Below, one piece after another: positions 1-6,106 of a DNA stretch of 15,589 nucleotides. Below the pieces are notes generated by a model. The model was not told the origin of the DNA. It ran no database searches and was given only the letters and a program-made list of their open reading frames with translations. The number at the start of each line of letters is the position of its first letter. Positions within the stretch are counted from its first letter, which is position 1. The DNA is from an uncultured Burkholderiales bacterium. Lineage in GTDB: Bacteria > Pseudomonadota > Gammaproteobacteria > Burkholderiales > Burkholderiaceae_E. The DNA is taken from positions 1 through 15,589 of the forward strand of contig CAIXXI010000481.1 of assembly GCA_903923345.1 (NCBI GenBank), in the 5' to 3' direction. A program made the translations under genes and the position numbers.

Positions 1-653
1 ACCGCGCACATCTGGACTTCACCGGCAATCAGGGCCTGCATGGCCGGTGCGCCGCCCTTGTAGGGCACATGCACCATGTCGAGCCCGCCTGCCGCGTATC
101 GAAAGACATCCTGGGCCAGGTGCGAGCCGTTGCCGGTGCCGGCCGATGCGTAGGTCAGCTTGCCCGGCTGGGCTTTGGCCAGTGCGATGAACTCGGCCGG
201 GGTGCGGGCTGGCACCGAGGGGTGCAGGAGGATGACCGTGGCGAAGGTGGCTGCCAGCGAGATGGGCGTGAAGTCCTTGAAGACATCGTATTGAAGGCGC
301 GAGCCGTACAGCTGAGGCGCGATCGCATGGGTGCCGGTATCGGCAACCACCAGGGTGTAACCGTCAGGGCTCGAGCGGGCCACACTGGTGCAGGCGATGG
401 TGCCGCCCGCCCCAGTGCGGTTCTCGGCCACCACCGGCTGGCCGATCCGCTCGGACAGGCGCTGGGCCAGGATGCGCGCAAAGGCATCGGAGTTGCCACC
501 GGCTGCATGCGGCACGACCAGCCGGATGGTGCGTGATGGAAAGGTCTGTGCGCTGGCCGCACCCGGCAGCGCGGCCAGTGCGGCAAAGCCGCCCAGCGAG
601 CCGAGCATTCGGCGCCGCGCGAAGTGGATGGGCATGGTTCGTGGTGCTTGCAT
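1..653 (-). CDS. Bug/TctC-family tripartite tricarboxylate transporter substrate-binding protein (partial, C-terminus off the window)
   Basis: Translation of the minus strand gives 217 residues of an extracytoplasmic solute receptor of the Bug (TctC) family; family members are about 320 residues, so roughly a third is missing beyond base 1. Seen: an N-terminal signal peptide with a twin-arginine-like stretch (ARRRMLGS, about residues 12-19), a hydrophobic core and an AASA-Q cleavage site near residue 36. This is followed by the family hallmarks FPSRTIRLVVPHAAGG, VVAENRTGAGG, SPDGYTL and, near the edge, VPYKGGAPAM. The start at 653 is supported by an AGGAGA at 658-663, four bases upstream; Met codons at 635 and 608 are also in frame but lack this. 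Family members bind small carboxylates in the periplasm, often without a linked transporter; the ligand cannot be read from sequence. It is divergent from the helicase gene, with 69 bases between them. Confidence 0.93.
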   Translation of the reverse strand, partial: MQAPRTMPIHFARRRMLGSLGGFAALAALPGAASAQTFPSRTIRLVVPHAAGGNSDAFARILAQRLSERIGQPVVAENRTGAGGTIACTSVARSSPDGYTLVVADTGTHAIAPQLYGSRLQYDVFKDFTPISLAATFATVILLHPSVPARTPAEFIALAKAQPGKLTYASAGTGNGSHLAQDVFRYAAGGLDMVHVPYKGGAPAMQALIAGEVQMCA

Positions 654-710
654 GGAGTCTCCTGCTTGAGTTGGGGGGCATTGGCTGCGGGCTGACAGCA
701 AGGCCAACGC

Positions 711-722
711 TACACTGCCCGG
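711..722 (+). promoter_or_regulatory. Possible -10 element placing transcription start at the helicase ATG (leaderless candidate)
   Basis: TACACT at 711-716 is followed by only six bases before the ATG at 723. No Shine-Dalgarno-like sequence is visible upstream of that ATG. If TACACT is a -10 box, transcription would begin at or next to the start codon. No convincing -35 hexamer lies at the usual distance, so this is a weak call. Confidence 0.25.
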
Positions 723-2399
723 ATGGCGCGAATCATTCCAGACGGCTGGCAGGAATTCTGCAACAGTGATGCGAGTCCGATGCCGGGGGCGGCGCTTCGG
801 CATCACGAGACCCTTTCTGCCCTGAGCGCAGGCCTGTCGGCCGATTACAGTGTGTATCACGCGGTGCACTGGACGACGGTCGAGCGGGGGTTTTCCGTCT
901 TCGGCGAGGTCGATTTCGCCATCGTCAATCGCGCCGGCGATGTGCTGCTGATCGCCCAGAAGACCGGCTTTTTCGAGGAAGGCGGCGAGGGCCTGGTCAA
1001 GCGGGAGCGGGGCCGCATCGTGAATGTCGCGATGCAGATGGCGCGCACGGTGGCCGCGCTGCGCGACAAGCTCGCACGCCGCTCGGGATGCGAGCGGGTG
1101 CAGATCGATTACCTGCTGTATTGCCCCGACTACACCGTGCGGCGCGTCGAAGGCGCCGGATTGTCGGGCGATCGCATCGTCGATGCACGGCGGCGCGATG
1201 AACTGCTTGGCGTGATCCGCGCGATCCTGCCGCCCGGACAGTCGGCTCACCCGGCGGTGGCACAGGTCGACCGATTCTTTCGGGATGTGATCGAGCTCGA
1301 GACCGATGTCAGCGCCCTGGTCGGTCAGGCCCAGGCGATGGTGACCCGGATCTCGGGCGGTCTGGCGCATTGGGCCCGCCAGCTCGATTTTTCGCCGTTT
1401 CGCCTGCATGTCGAGGGCACGGCGGGATCGGGCAAGACCCAGCTGGCGCTGGCCGAATTCAGGGCGGCGATCGAGCGTGGTCAGCGGCCCCTGTATGTCT
1501 GCTACAACCGGCCCCTGGCCGATCATTTTGCTGCGGTGGCGCCCGCAGGTGGTGAGGTCTGCACCTTTCACACCCTGTGCCAGCGCCTGCTGCGGGATGC
1601 CGGTCGGGCAGTCGATGTCAGCAGCCCTGATGGCTTCGAGCGACTCGAACGTGAAGCCGAATCGGTGCCGATCGACCCACGATGGCTGTTCGATACGCTG
1701 GTGATCGACGAAGGTCAGGACTTCACCCGGGCCTGGCGCGATCAGGTCCTGCGTCATGCGCGCCCGCAGTCACGGGTGATCTGGCTCGAGGACCCGATGC
1801 AGGCGTTGTATGCCCGCGAGCCGGCCGAATTGCCGGGCTGGGTGACCCTGCGGGCGCGGGCCAATTACCGCAGCCCTCGCGAGGTGGTGCGCTTGCTGCG
1901 GGCCATCCTGCCGGCAGGCGTCGAAATCGAGGCGGCCGGGCCGCTGGTCGGGGCAGACCTGGAGCTGATCGACTATGCCGACGCCGATGGCCCGCTGGCC
2001 GCAACGAAGGAAGCGATTCGACGCTGTCTGGCGGCGGGATTTCGCCGTCAGGACATCGCGGTGGTGAGCTTTCGCGGCCGCACGCAGTCGGCGCTGCTGT
2101 CGCTCGACACCTTGGGTCCGCATCCGATCCGCCGGTTCACCGGGCGCTACGACCTGCTTGCGCAGCCGGTGTTCACTGACGGCGAACTGCTGGTCGAATC
2201 GGTCTATCGCTTCAAAGGGCAGGCCGCCCCTGCGGTGGTGCTGACCGAAATCGACTTCGAGTCGCTTGACGAACGCACCGTGCGCAAGCTGTTCGTGGGC
2301 GCGACGCGCGCCACGATGAAACTGACCCTGGTGGCATCCCATCGGGCAGCCGGGCGCTTGCGCCAGGCACTGCAGGACGTGCCGGCTTCGACGCCCTGA
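723..2399 (+). CDS. NERD-like domain plus UvrD/Rep-type superfamily 1 helicase (ATP-binding domain-containing protein)
   Basis: A 558-residue protein with two parts. Residues about 25-180 resemble a NERD (nuclease-related, PD-(D/E)xK-like) domain, with GEVDF (E62, D64) and then LLIAQKTG (A78-Q79-K80). The rest carries SF1 helicase motifs: Walker A GTAGSGKT (232-239), Walker B VIDEGQDF (327-334), a motif III-like EDPMQALY, ANYRSPRE (380-387), motif V-like YRFKGQ (495-500) and motif VI VGATRA (525-530). It is therefore an ATP-dependent nucleic-acid translocase, probably cytoplasmic, of unknown biological role. In the PD-(D/E)xK pattern an acidic residue would be expected where A78 stands, so nuclease activity is doubtful. 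The ATG at 723 has no clear ribosome-binding site. No partner gene is linked; the 3' end stops 12 bases from the convergent AI-2E-family gene. Defence or repair roles are possible but not shown. Confidence 0.85.
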   Translation: MARIIPDGWQEFCNSDASPMPGAALRHHETLSALSAGLSADYSVYHAVHWTTVERGFSVFGEVDFAIVNRAGDVLLIAQKTGFFEEGGEGLVKRERGRIVNVAMQMARTVAALRDKLARRSGCERVQIDYLLYCPDYTVRRVEGAGLSGDRIVDARRRDELLGVIRAILPPGQSAHPAVAQVDRFFRDVIELETDVSALVGQAQAMVTRISGGLAHWARQLDFSPFRLHVEGTAGSGKTQLALAEFRAAIERGQRPLYVCYNRPLADHFAAVAPAGGEVCTFHTLCQRLLRDAGRAVDVSSPDGFERLEREAESVPIDPRWLFDTLVIDEGQDFTRAWRDQVLRHARPQSRVIWLEDPMQALYAREPAELPGWVTLRARANYRSPREVVRLLRAILPAGVEIEAAGPLVGADLELIDYADADGPLAATKEAIRRCLAAGFRRQDIAVVSFRGRTQSALLSLDTLGPHPIRRFTGRYDLLAQPVFTDGELLVESVYRFKGQAAPAVVLTEIDFESLDERTVRKLFVGATRATMKLTLVASHRAAGRLRQALQDVPASTP

Positions 2400-2411
2400 G
2401 CTGTCGTTGTC

Positions 2412-3569
2412 CTAGGCGGTCTCGTCCGACTCGATTTCGATGTCGTCGATCCAGGATTCCAGCAGGGTGTAGGTCACGGCCAGCACGACCGGTCCGATGA
2501 ACAGGCCAATCAGCCCGAAGGTCAGCATGCCGCCGACCACACCCGCAAAAATCAGGGTCAGCGGCAGCTTCGCACCCTGACGGATCAGCCAGGGCCGCAG
2601 GAAGCTGTCCAGGGTCGAGACGATGAGCGTCCAGACCGCCATGGCAATCCCCCAGCCCGTGTTGCCGGTCCAGAAGAACCAGATCGTGGCCGGGACCATC
2701 ACTGGGATCACGCCGATCTGGGCGATCGCCAGCAGCAGCATCACGGCGGTCAGCAAGCTGGCCCCCGGAATGCCGGCAACCGCCAGACCGATGCCACCGA
2801 GCACGGCCTGCACGAAGGCGGTCACCACGACACCCAGGGCAACCCCCTTGACCGAAGCACCGGCCAGTCGGGCGACGCGCTCACCTCGCGGGCCGGCCAG
2901 TCGGCGAAAGAAGGCCAGGGTGCGCGCAGCGAGCGTCTCTCCATTCAGGTAGACCAGCGCGCACAGCCCGACGGTCAGCAGGAACTGAATGGTGATCGAG
3001 GCCACCAGTCCGGCCTGCTTGAGCGCCTGGCCGGCCATCGAGCTGGCATAGGGCGAGAGTTTTGACAACAGCGGCCCGAAGCTGTGGGCAGCGAGTTCTC
3101 GCCAGTAGGTGGCGACCCGCTCACCGACCAGGGGCAGCTCGCTGACCCAGGAGGGAGGCTGATCCAGCGGCAGCTGGGAGAGGTTCTTGAACCAATCGCT
3201 GAAGGTGTCGGCATGGCTGACCACCGTGCTGATGGCCAGTGCCAGCGGCCCGAAGAACAGCAAGAGCAGCGCCAGACACATGACTGCAGTCGCCCAGGAT
3301 CGACTGCCGCCCAGGCGGTTCTGGACCTTGATCATCAGCGGCCAGGTGGCCAGCACGATGGTGACCGCCCAGATCAGCGCCGGCAGGAAGGGTTGCAGCA
3401 CCCAGATGCTCAGGCCGACCAGACCCAGCATGGTGAGGACTGCGATCAGCGGGCGCAGCAGTTCACGGTGAAACCGCTGATGGGCGACTTCGGCGTGATA
3501 CTCCTCGTGCTCAGGATCGAGGTGGGGCGGCAGGCCGGATTGGGCGGGCGATTCTGGGGTGTTGGGCAT
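2412..3569 (-). CDS. AI-2E transporter family (YdiK/PerM-type) membrane protein
   Basis: About 385 residues with the AI-2E-exporter/PerM layout: a hydrophilic N-terminus, two adjacent membrane segments (LIAVLTMLGLVGLSIWVL and LPALIWAVTIVLATWPLM), a third segment (TAVMCLALLLLFFGPLALAI), a soluble stretch, then a C-terminal group of helices with the conserved SFLRPWLIRQGAKLPLTLIF and GGMLTFGLIGLFIGP. The family exports or transports small molecules or ions across the inner membrane; assignments to AI-2, Na+/H+ or others vary, so no substrate is claimed. The frame is open back to a GTG at 3605, but I prefer the ATG at 3569 (MPNTPES); neither has a good Shine-Dalgarno. It lies 72 bases downstream of the BenE-family gene on the same strand and may be co-transcribed. 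Its end converges on the helicase with 12 bases between and no terminator visible. Confidence 0.88.
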   Translation of the reverse strand: MPNTPESPAQSGLPPHLDPEHEEYHAEVAHQRFHRELLRPLIAVLTMLGLVGLSIWVLQPFLPALIWAVTIVLATWPLMIKVQNRLGGSRSWATAVMCLALLLLFFGPLALAISTVVSHADTFSDWFKNLSQLPLDQPPSWVSELPLVGERVATYWRELAAHSFGPLLSKLSPYASSMAGQALKQAGLVASITIQFLLTVGLCALVYLNGETLAARTLAFFRRLAGPRGERVARLAGASVKGVALGVVVTAFVQAVLGGIGLAVAGIPGASLLTAVMLLLAIAQIGVIPVMVPATIWFFWTGNTGWGIAMAVWTLIVSTLDSFLRPWLIRQGAKLPLTLIFAGVVGGMLTFGLIGLFIGPVVLAVTYTLLESWIDDIEIESDETA

Positions 3570-3641
3570 GAGGGCTCGCGCTGGGCGCCGGGCAGGGGCC
3601 GCCACTCTAACCCAGTGGCTTGTCAGGATGATGTGGTCTGA

Positions 3642-4883
3642 TCAATCGCGACGCTCGAGCAGGAAAGACGTGGCCATGCCGAACACCAGTCCCCAGAATG
3701 CCGCGCCCACGTTGAGCAGCGGCAGATCGGCGACGGTGACCAGAAAGGCGACCAGGGCGCCAAGCGGATAGGTGCCCGAGAAGGCGGTGGTGAACGAACC
3801 TTGCAAGGCGCGCAGCATGGCCAGGCCGCCCAGTGTGGCAATGAAGGCCTTCGGGGTGGCCAGCATCAGGGTGGTGAAGGCGGATGCAACCAGACCGAAT
3901 GCGACTGCGAGCAGGCCGACGGTGATCGCGCCGGTGTAGTGGCGATGGCGCTCGCCGGAAGACGAGACGATGGCATTGGTCGGCCCGGTCAGGCAGGTCG
4001 AGACGCAACCCACGAAGGTGGTCAGCATCGAGGCGGCTCCGCAGGCCATCGTGACCGCATTGACTGGCGCTGCGTGGCCGACCGACTTCAGCACCGCGTA
4101 TCCCTGTCCGTTCTGGACCACCAGCACGGTGATGGCCAGGGGCACGACGAGTTCGAGCAGGACCGGCAGTGAAAACGCCGGCCAGTACAGCGAGGGCGGA
4201 ATCACCGAGAGGTTTGAACCGCCCGACCAGTCCATGCGACCGCCCCAGGCGATCGCCAGTGCCCCAACCAGCAGCGCGCCGATCATCGGCGGCATCACCA
4301 CCGACAACAGGGTCGGGATGCGCCCGCTCAGTCGCGGCAGCGCGCTCAGGGCAACGAAGGTCAGCACCATCGGTCCGGCGATGACGACGTCCTGGTGAAC
4401 CGCCCGGACCAGATCGAGGCCGAATCGCAGGAAGACACCCGCGACCATGCCCATGACGATGGTCATCGGCATCAGCGACTGCAAACGGCTCATCCAGCCG
4501 GACACGCCCAGTGCGGTCATCAGGGCGCCAGTCAGCAGGTAGGCACCCAGCACTTCGGCATGGCTGGCATGGTCCAGCGCCTGGCCAACAAGCACCGCGC
4601 CCGGGATGGTCCAGAAGCACACCAGTGGCAGTCGGTAGCGCCAGCTCAGCAGGATCGTGACCAGACCGTTGACAAAAAATGCGCCGAAGATCCAGGAGGC
4701 CAGTTGGGTTCGGTCCAGTCCGCCGGCCGTCCCGATCGAGAGGATCACCGCCACCGGGCCGGTCGCGGCAAACATGAAACCGATCAGGCCGTTGACAGCC
4801 AGGGTCGGGGCGAGGTCAGCGAGGAACTCGGACGGGGAGGGCGGCGGGGCGGCGGGCCGCTCCACGTCCGGGACGCGGTTCAC
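3642..4883 (-). CDS. BenE-family (benzoate/H+ symporter-like) transporter
   Basis: A very hydrophobic protein of about 413 residues with a dozen or so probable membrane helices. It matches the BenE/YdcO family through FWTIPGAVLV in an early helix, VVQNGQGYAVLKS, the TGPTNAI signature, LGGLAMLRALQGS, and the C-terminal AFLVTVADLPLLNVGAAFWGLVFG. BenE proteins take up aromatic acids such as benzoate with protons. No aromatic-degradation gene is adjacent, so the substrate here is unknown. I chose the GTG at 4883 because a GAGG sits eight bases upstream (4892-4895). The in-frame ATG at 4955 would make the N-terminus read through an intrinsic terminator and has no Shine-Dalgarno. Another in-frame GTG lies at 4865. 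Expression probably depends on readthrough of that terminator. The AI-2E-family gene follows 72 bases downstream. Confidence 0.85.
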   Translation of the reverse strand: MNRVPDVERPAAPPPSPSEFLADLAPTLAVNGLIGFMFAATGPVAVILSIGTAGGLDRTQLASWIFGAFFVNGLVTILLSWRYRLPLVCFWTIPGAVLVGQALDHASHAEVLGAYLLTGALMTALGVSGWMSRLQSLMPMTIVMGMVAGVFLRFGLDLVRAVHQDVVIAGPMVLTFVALSALPRLSGRIPTLLSVVMPPMIGALLVGALAIAWGGRMDWSGGSNLSVIPPSLYWPAFSLPVLLELVVPLAITVLVVQNGQGYAVLKSVGHAAPVNAVTMACGAASMLTTFVGCVSTCLTGPTNAIVSSSGERHRHYTGAITVGLLAVAFGLVASAFTTLMLATPKAFIATLGGLAMLRALQGSFTTAFSGTYPLGALVAFLVTVADLPLLNVGAAFWGLVFGMATSFLLERRD

Positions 4884-4891
4884 AGTGACAT

Positions 4892-4895
4892 CCTC
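4892..4895 (-). promoter_or_regulatory. Shine-Dalgarno GAGG that decides the BenE-family start
   Basis: GAGG lies eight bases before the GTG at 4883 and abuts the terminator U-tract. No comparable site precedes the longer ATG start at 4955, which is why the shorter protein is preferred. Confidence 0.6.
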
Positions 4896-4923
4896 AAAAA
4901 GAAAGGCCGGCAGTTTGCCGGCC
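4896..4923 (-). terminator. Intrinsic terminator immediately upstream of the BenE-family start
   Basis: On the minus strand a perfect 8-bp stem, GGCCGGCA/TGCCGGCC with loop AAC, is followed directly by TTTCTTTTT. This is a textbook Rho-independent terminator and the best one in the window. The U-tract ends at 4896 and the GAGG Shine-Dalgarno begins at 4895, so terminated transcripts exclude the transporter gene. Confidence 0.85.
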
Positions 4924-5039
4924 CAAGCTCCGAAATATAGTCCGAGACGGCGCATCAGGAGAACCCGCGAGGTGTCTGATGGCCAGACAGCTCATCCCGA
5001 TGAAGGCGCCAGACCGGCCAAGGGCCGGACGCGCGAGCC

Positions 5040-5669
5040 TCAGCCCAGCGCCATCGACGGGCGTGCAGGCGCGTGTTCGTGAGTCAGCAGCAAGGGGCCG
5101 AGTCGGGAAAGATGCGGGCAATGCACGCCGCGTTCCGACAGGCTCTGCCAGGTTCGCAGCGCATATTCCCGATTCGGACCGCGCTGCCCATGGCAGCTGC
5201 TCAGGCGCCTGAGAATCTCGTCTTCGCTCAGGCGCGCATAGGCTGGACTGCATTGATTTGCGATAAAAGCGAGTGCTTGCTCTCGTCGATTGCCTTGAAC
5301 AGTAACAGTGACGATGCGCGGGACGTAGACGCCGCCGCCCATTTCGCGCTCGTAGAGGGAGTCGATCGCATCTCGCCGTGATCCGGATTTCAAGCGAAAC
5401 GCCATGCCGATGCAGGAGCCGCCGCGGTCCAGTCCGAGGACCACGCCCGGCTGCTCCGGGGTGCCGCGGTAGGACATCGACTGGATGCAGAAGAAGCGGT
5501 GATAGCCGTTGACCCGGGCCAGGGCAGCTTCGCTGAATTCGAATCCGGGGTTCCAGATCAGGGAGCCATAGGCGAAGACCCAGTCGGCCTCGATGCGACC
5601 TTCGCGCTGCGGCGAGCGGCCGTTTGGGTCGGAATCGGAAGGAGAGGCGGGGCGGGCAAAGTCGGACAT
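5040..5669 (-). CDS. ChaC-type gamma-glutamylcyclotransferase
   Basis: A 209-residue protein of the ChaC family, which cleaves the gamma-glutamyl group of glutathione to give 5-oxoproline and Cys-Gly in the cytoplasm. Seen: the substrate-loop motif VFAYGSLIWNPGF (31-43), the family signature GYHRFFCIQS (55-64), RGTPEQPGVVLGLDRGGSC (68-86), and LYEREMGG, in which E109 is the expected catalytic general base. The length fits bacterial ChaC proteins (roughly 180-230 residues), with a disordered N-terminus of about 28 residues. The ATG at 5669 has no evident Shine-Dalgarno; a TAACAT seven bases upstream may be a -10 box. Transcription could run on into the BenE-family gene through the terminator at 4896-4923. 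Specificity for glutathione over other gamma-glutamyl peptides is inferred from the family. Confidence 0.9.
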   Translation of the reverse strand: MSDFARPASPSDSDPNGRSPQREGRIEADWVFAYGSLIWNPGFEFSEAALARVNGYHRFFCIQSMSYRGTPEQPGVVLGLDRGGSCIGMAFRLKSGSRRDAIDSLYEREMGGGVYVPRIVTVTVQGNRREQALAFIANQCSPAYARLSEDEILRRLSSCHGQRGPNREYALRTWQSLSERGVHCPHLSRLGPLLLTHEHAPARPSMALG

Positions 5670-5803
5670 GACAAAGATGTTAACGGCGCGGCGTCCGACC
5701 CGGACGACACGGACTGGGGATTCACCTGGTCGGCAGGGGTGTTCCGACGCGCGGCACCTGTGCTAGGTTCTGCCTCCCCAACGGCAAACGGCCCGGCCGC
5801 TCC
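5670..5803. promoter_or_regulatory. Divergent intergenic region between the cyclotransferase and DUF3717 genes
   Basis: These 134 bases separate two divergently transcribed genes and must hold both promoters. On the minus strand TAACAT (5682-5677) ends seven bases before the cyclotransferase ATG. On the plus strand a TG-preceded TAGGTT near 5764-5769 could serve as an extended -10 for DUF3717. Neither has a convincing -35 box. No long palindrome was found. Confidence 0.3.
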
Positions 5804-6028
5804 ATGAATCGAGTCATCACCATCGGCCAACTCGAGGCCGCGATCAACCGTGCCCGAACGGCTCAGCCGGCCAGCGGGCCGGAGTCCACCCTCACCCGGG
5901 AGGTGTCCGCACTCGGCGGCATCTACGGCCGGCTCATCTGGGAGCGACGAGACGCCATCGGCTTCGAGGAGCTCAGCCAGACCGAGCAGATCGCGCTCCA
6001 GCTCTGGATGCCGCCTGAGTCGAACTGA
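5804..6028 (+). CDS. DUF3717 domain-containing small protein
   Basis: A 74-residue protein that matches the DUF3717 family over almost its whole length: ITIGQLEAAINRAR at the N-terminus, then SALGGIYGRLIWERRDAIGFEELS and QIALQLW. The pattern suggests three short helices. There are no cysteines, no signal peptide and no membrane segment, so it is probably a cytoplasmic protein. The family is common in Burkholderiales and its function is unknown to me. The ATG at 5804 is the start that preserves the conserved N-terminus; only a poor Shine-Dalgarno precedes it. It is monocistronic on the plus strand and converges on topB, 78 bases away. Confidence 0.8.
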   Translation: MNRVITIGQLEAAINRARTAQPASGPESTLTREVSALGGIYGRLIWERRDAIGFEELSQTEQIALQLWMPPESN

Positions 6029-6064
6029 GGCGCTTGCGGCCCGCTCAAGCCGCCGGTGAGAGCG

Positions 6065-6091
6065 GCCTGAGCCGGGTGCTGCGGCTCAGGC
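6065..6091. terminator. Strong hairpin between convergent DUF3717 and topB genes, possible two-way terminator
   Basis: GCCTGAGCC (6065-6073) and GGCTCAGGC (6083-6091) form a perfect 9-bp stem, extendable by one G-C pair, in the 78-base gap between convergent stops. No U-tract follows on either strand, so intrinsic termination is uncertain; it may instead block Rho-dependent or 3' exonuclease progress. A second inverted repeat, CCGCTC/GAGCGG (6041-6046 and 6060-6065), sits beside it and shares one base. Confidence 0.45.
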
Positions 6092-6106
6092 AATCACTGC
6101 GCCCGA

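Larger units (their letters stand above)
4884..5039 (-). promoter_or_regulatory. Structured leader of the BenE-family gene (candidate attenuator or riboswitch)
   Basis: The 156 bases between the cyclotransferase stop and the transporter start hold three hairpins in minus-strand order. H1 is at 5028-5014 (CCGGCC, loop of 3, GGCCGG). H2 is at 4989-4973 (TGTCTG, loop of 5, CAGACA). H3 is the terminator at 4923-4896. The 5' side of H1 with its next base (CCGGCCC, 5028-5022) is complementary over 7 bases to the 5' side of the terminator (GGGCCGG, 4924-4918), so H1 and H3 can be replaced by an alternative pairing. That is the usual geometry of a transcription attenuator. I do not recognise a known riboswitch class. 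Alternatively, H3 only ends the cyclotransferase transcript, 117 bases after its stop. In that case the transporter would still need readthrough or a promoter overlapping the hairpin. Confidence 0.5.

Noticed and set aside
3607..4620. A 337-codon minus-strand frame overlapping the BenE-family gene in another frame
   Set aside because: It is a +1 shadow of the transporter: Arg/Pro/Gly-rich, with no membrane helices or motifs. The true frame has strong family matches.
4894..4995. A 33-codon minus-strand open frame through the BenE-family leader, considered as a regulatory leader peptide
   Set aside because: There is no Shine-Dalgarno before its ATG at 4995 and no run of codons for one amino acid. 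It only happens to end at the U-tract. A leader-peptide mechanism is not excluded, but nothing supports it.
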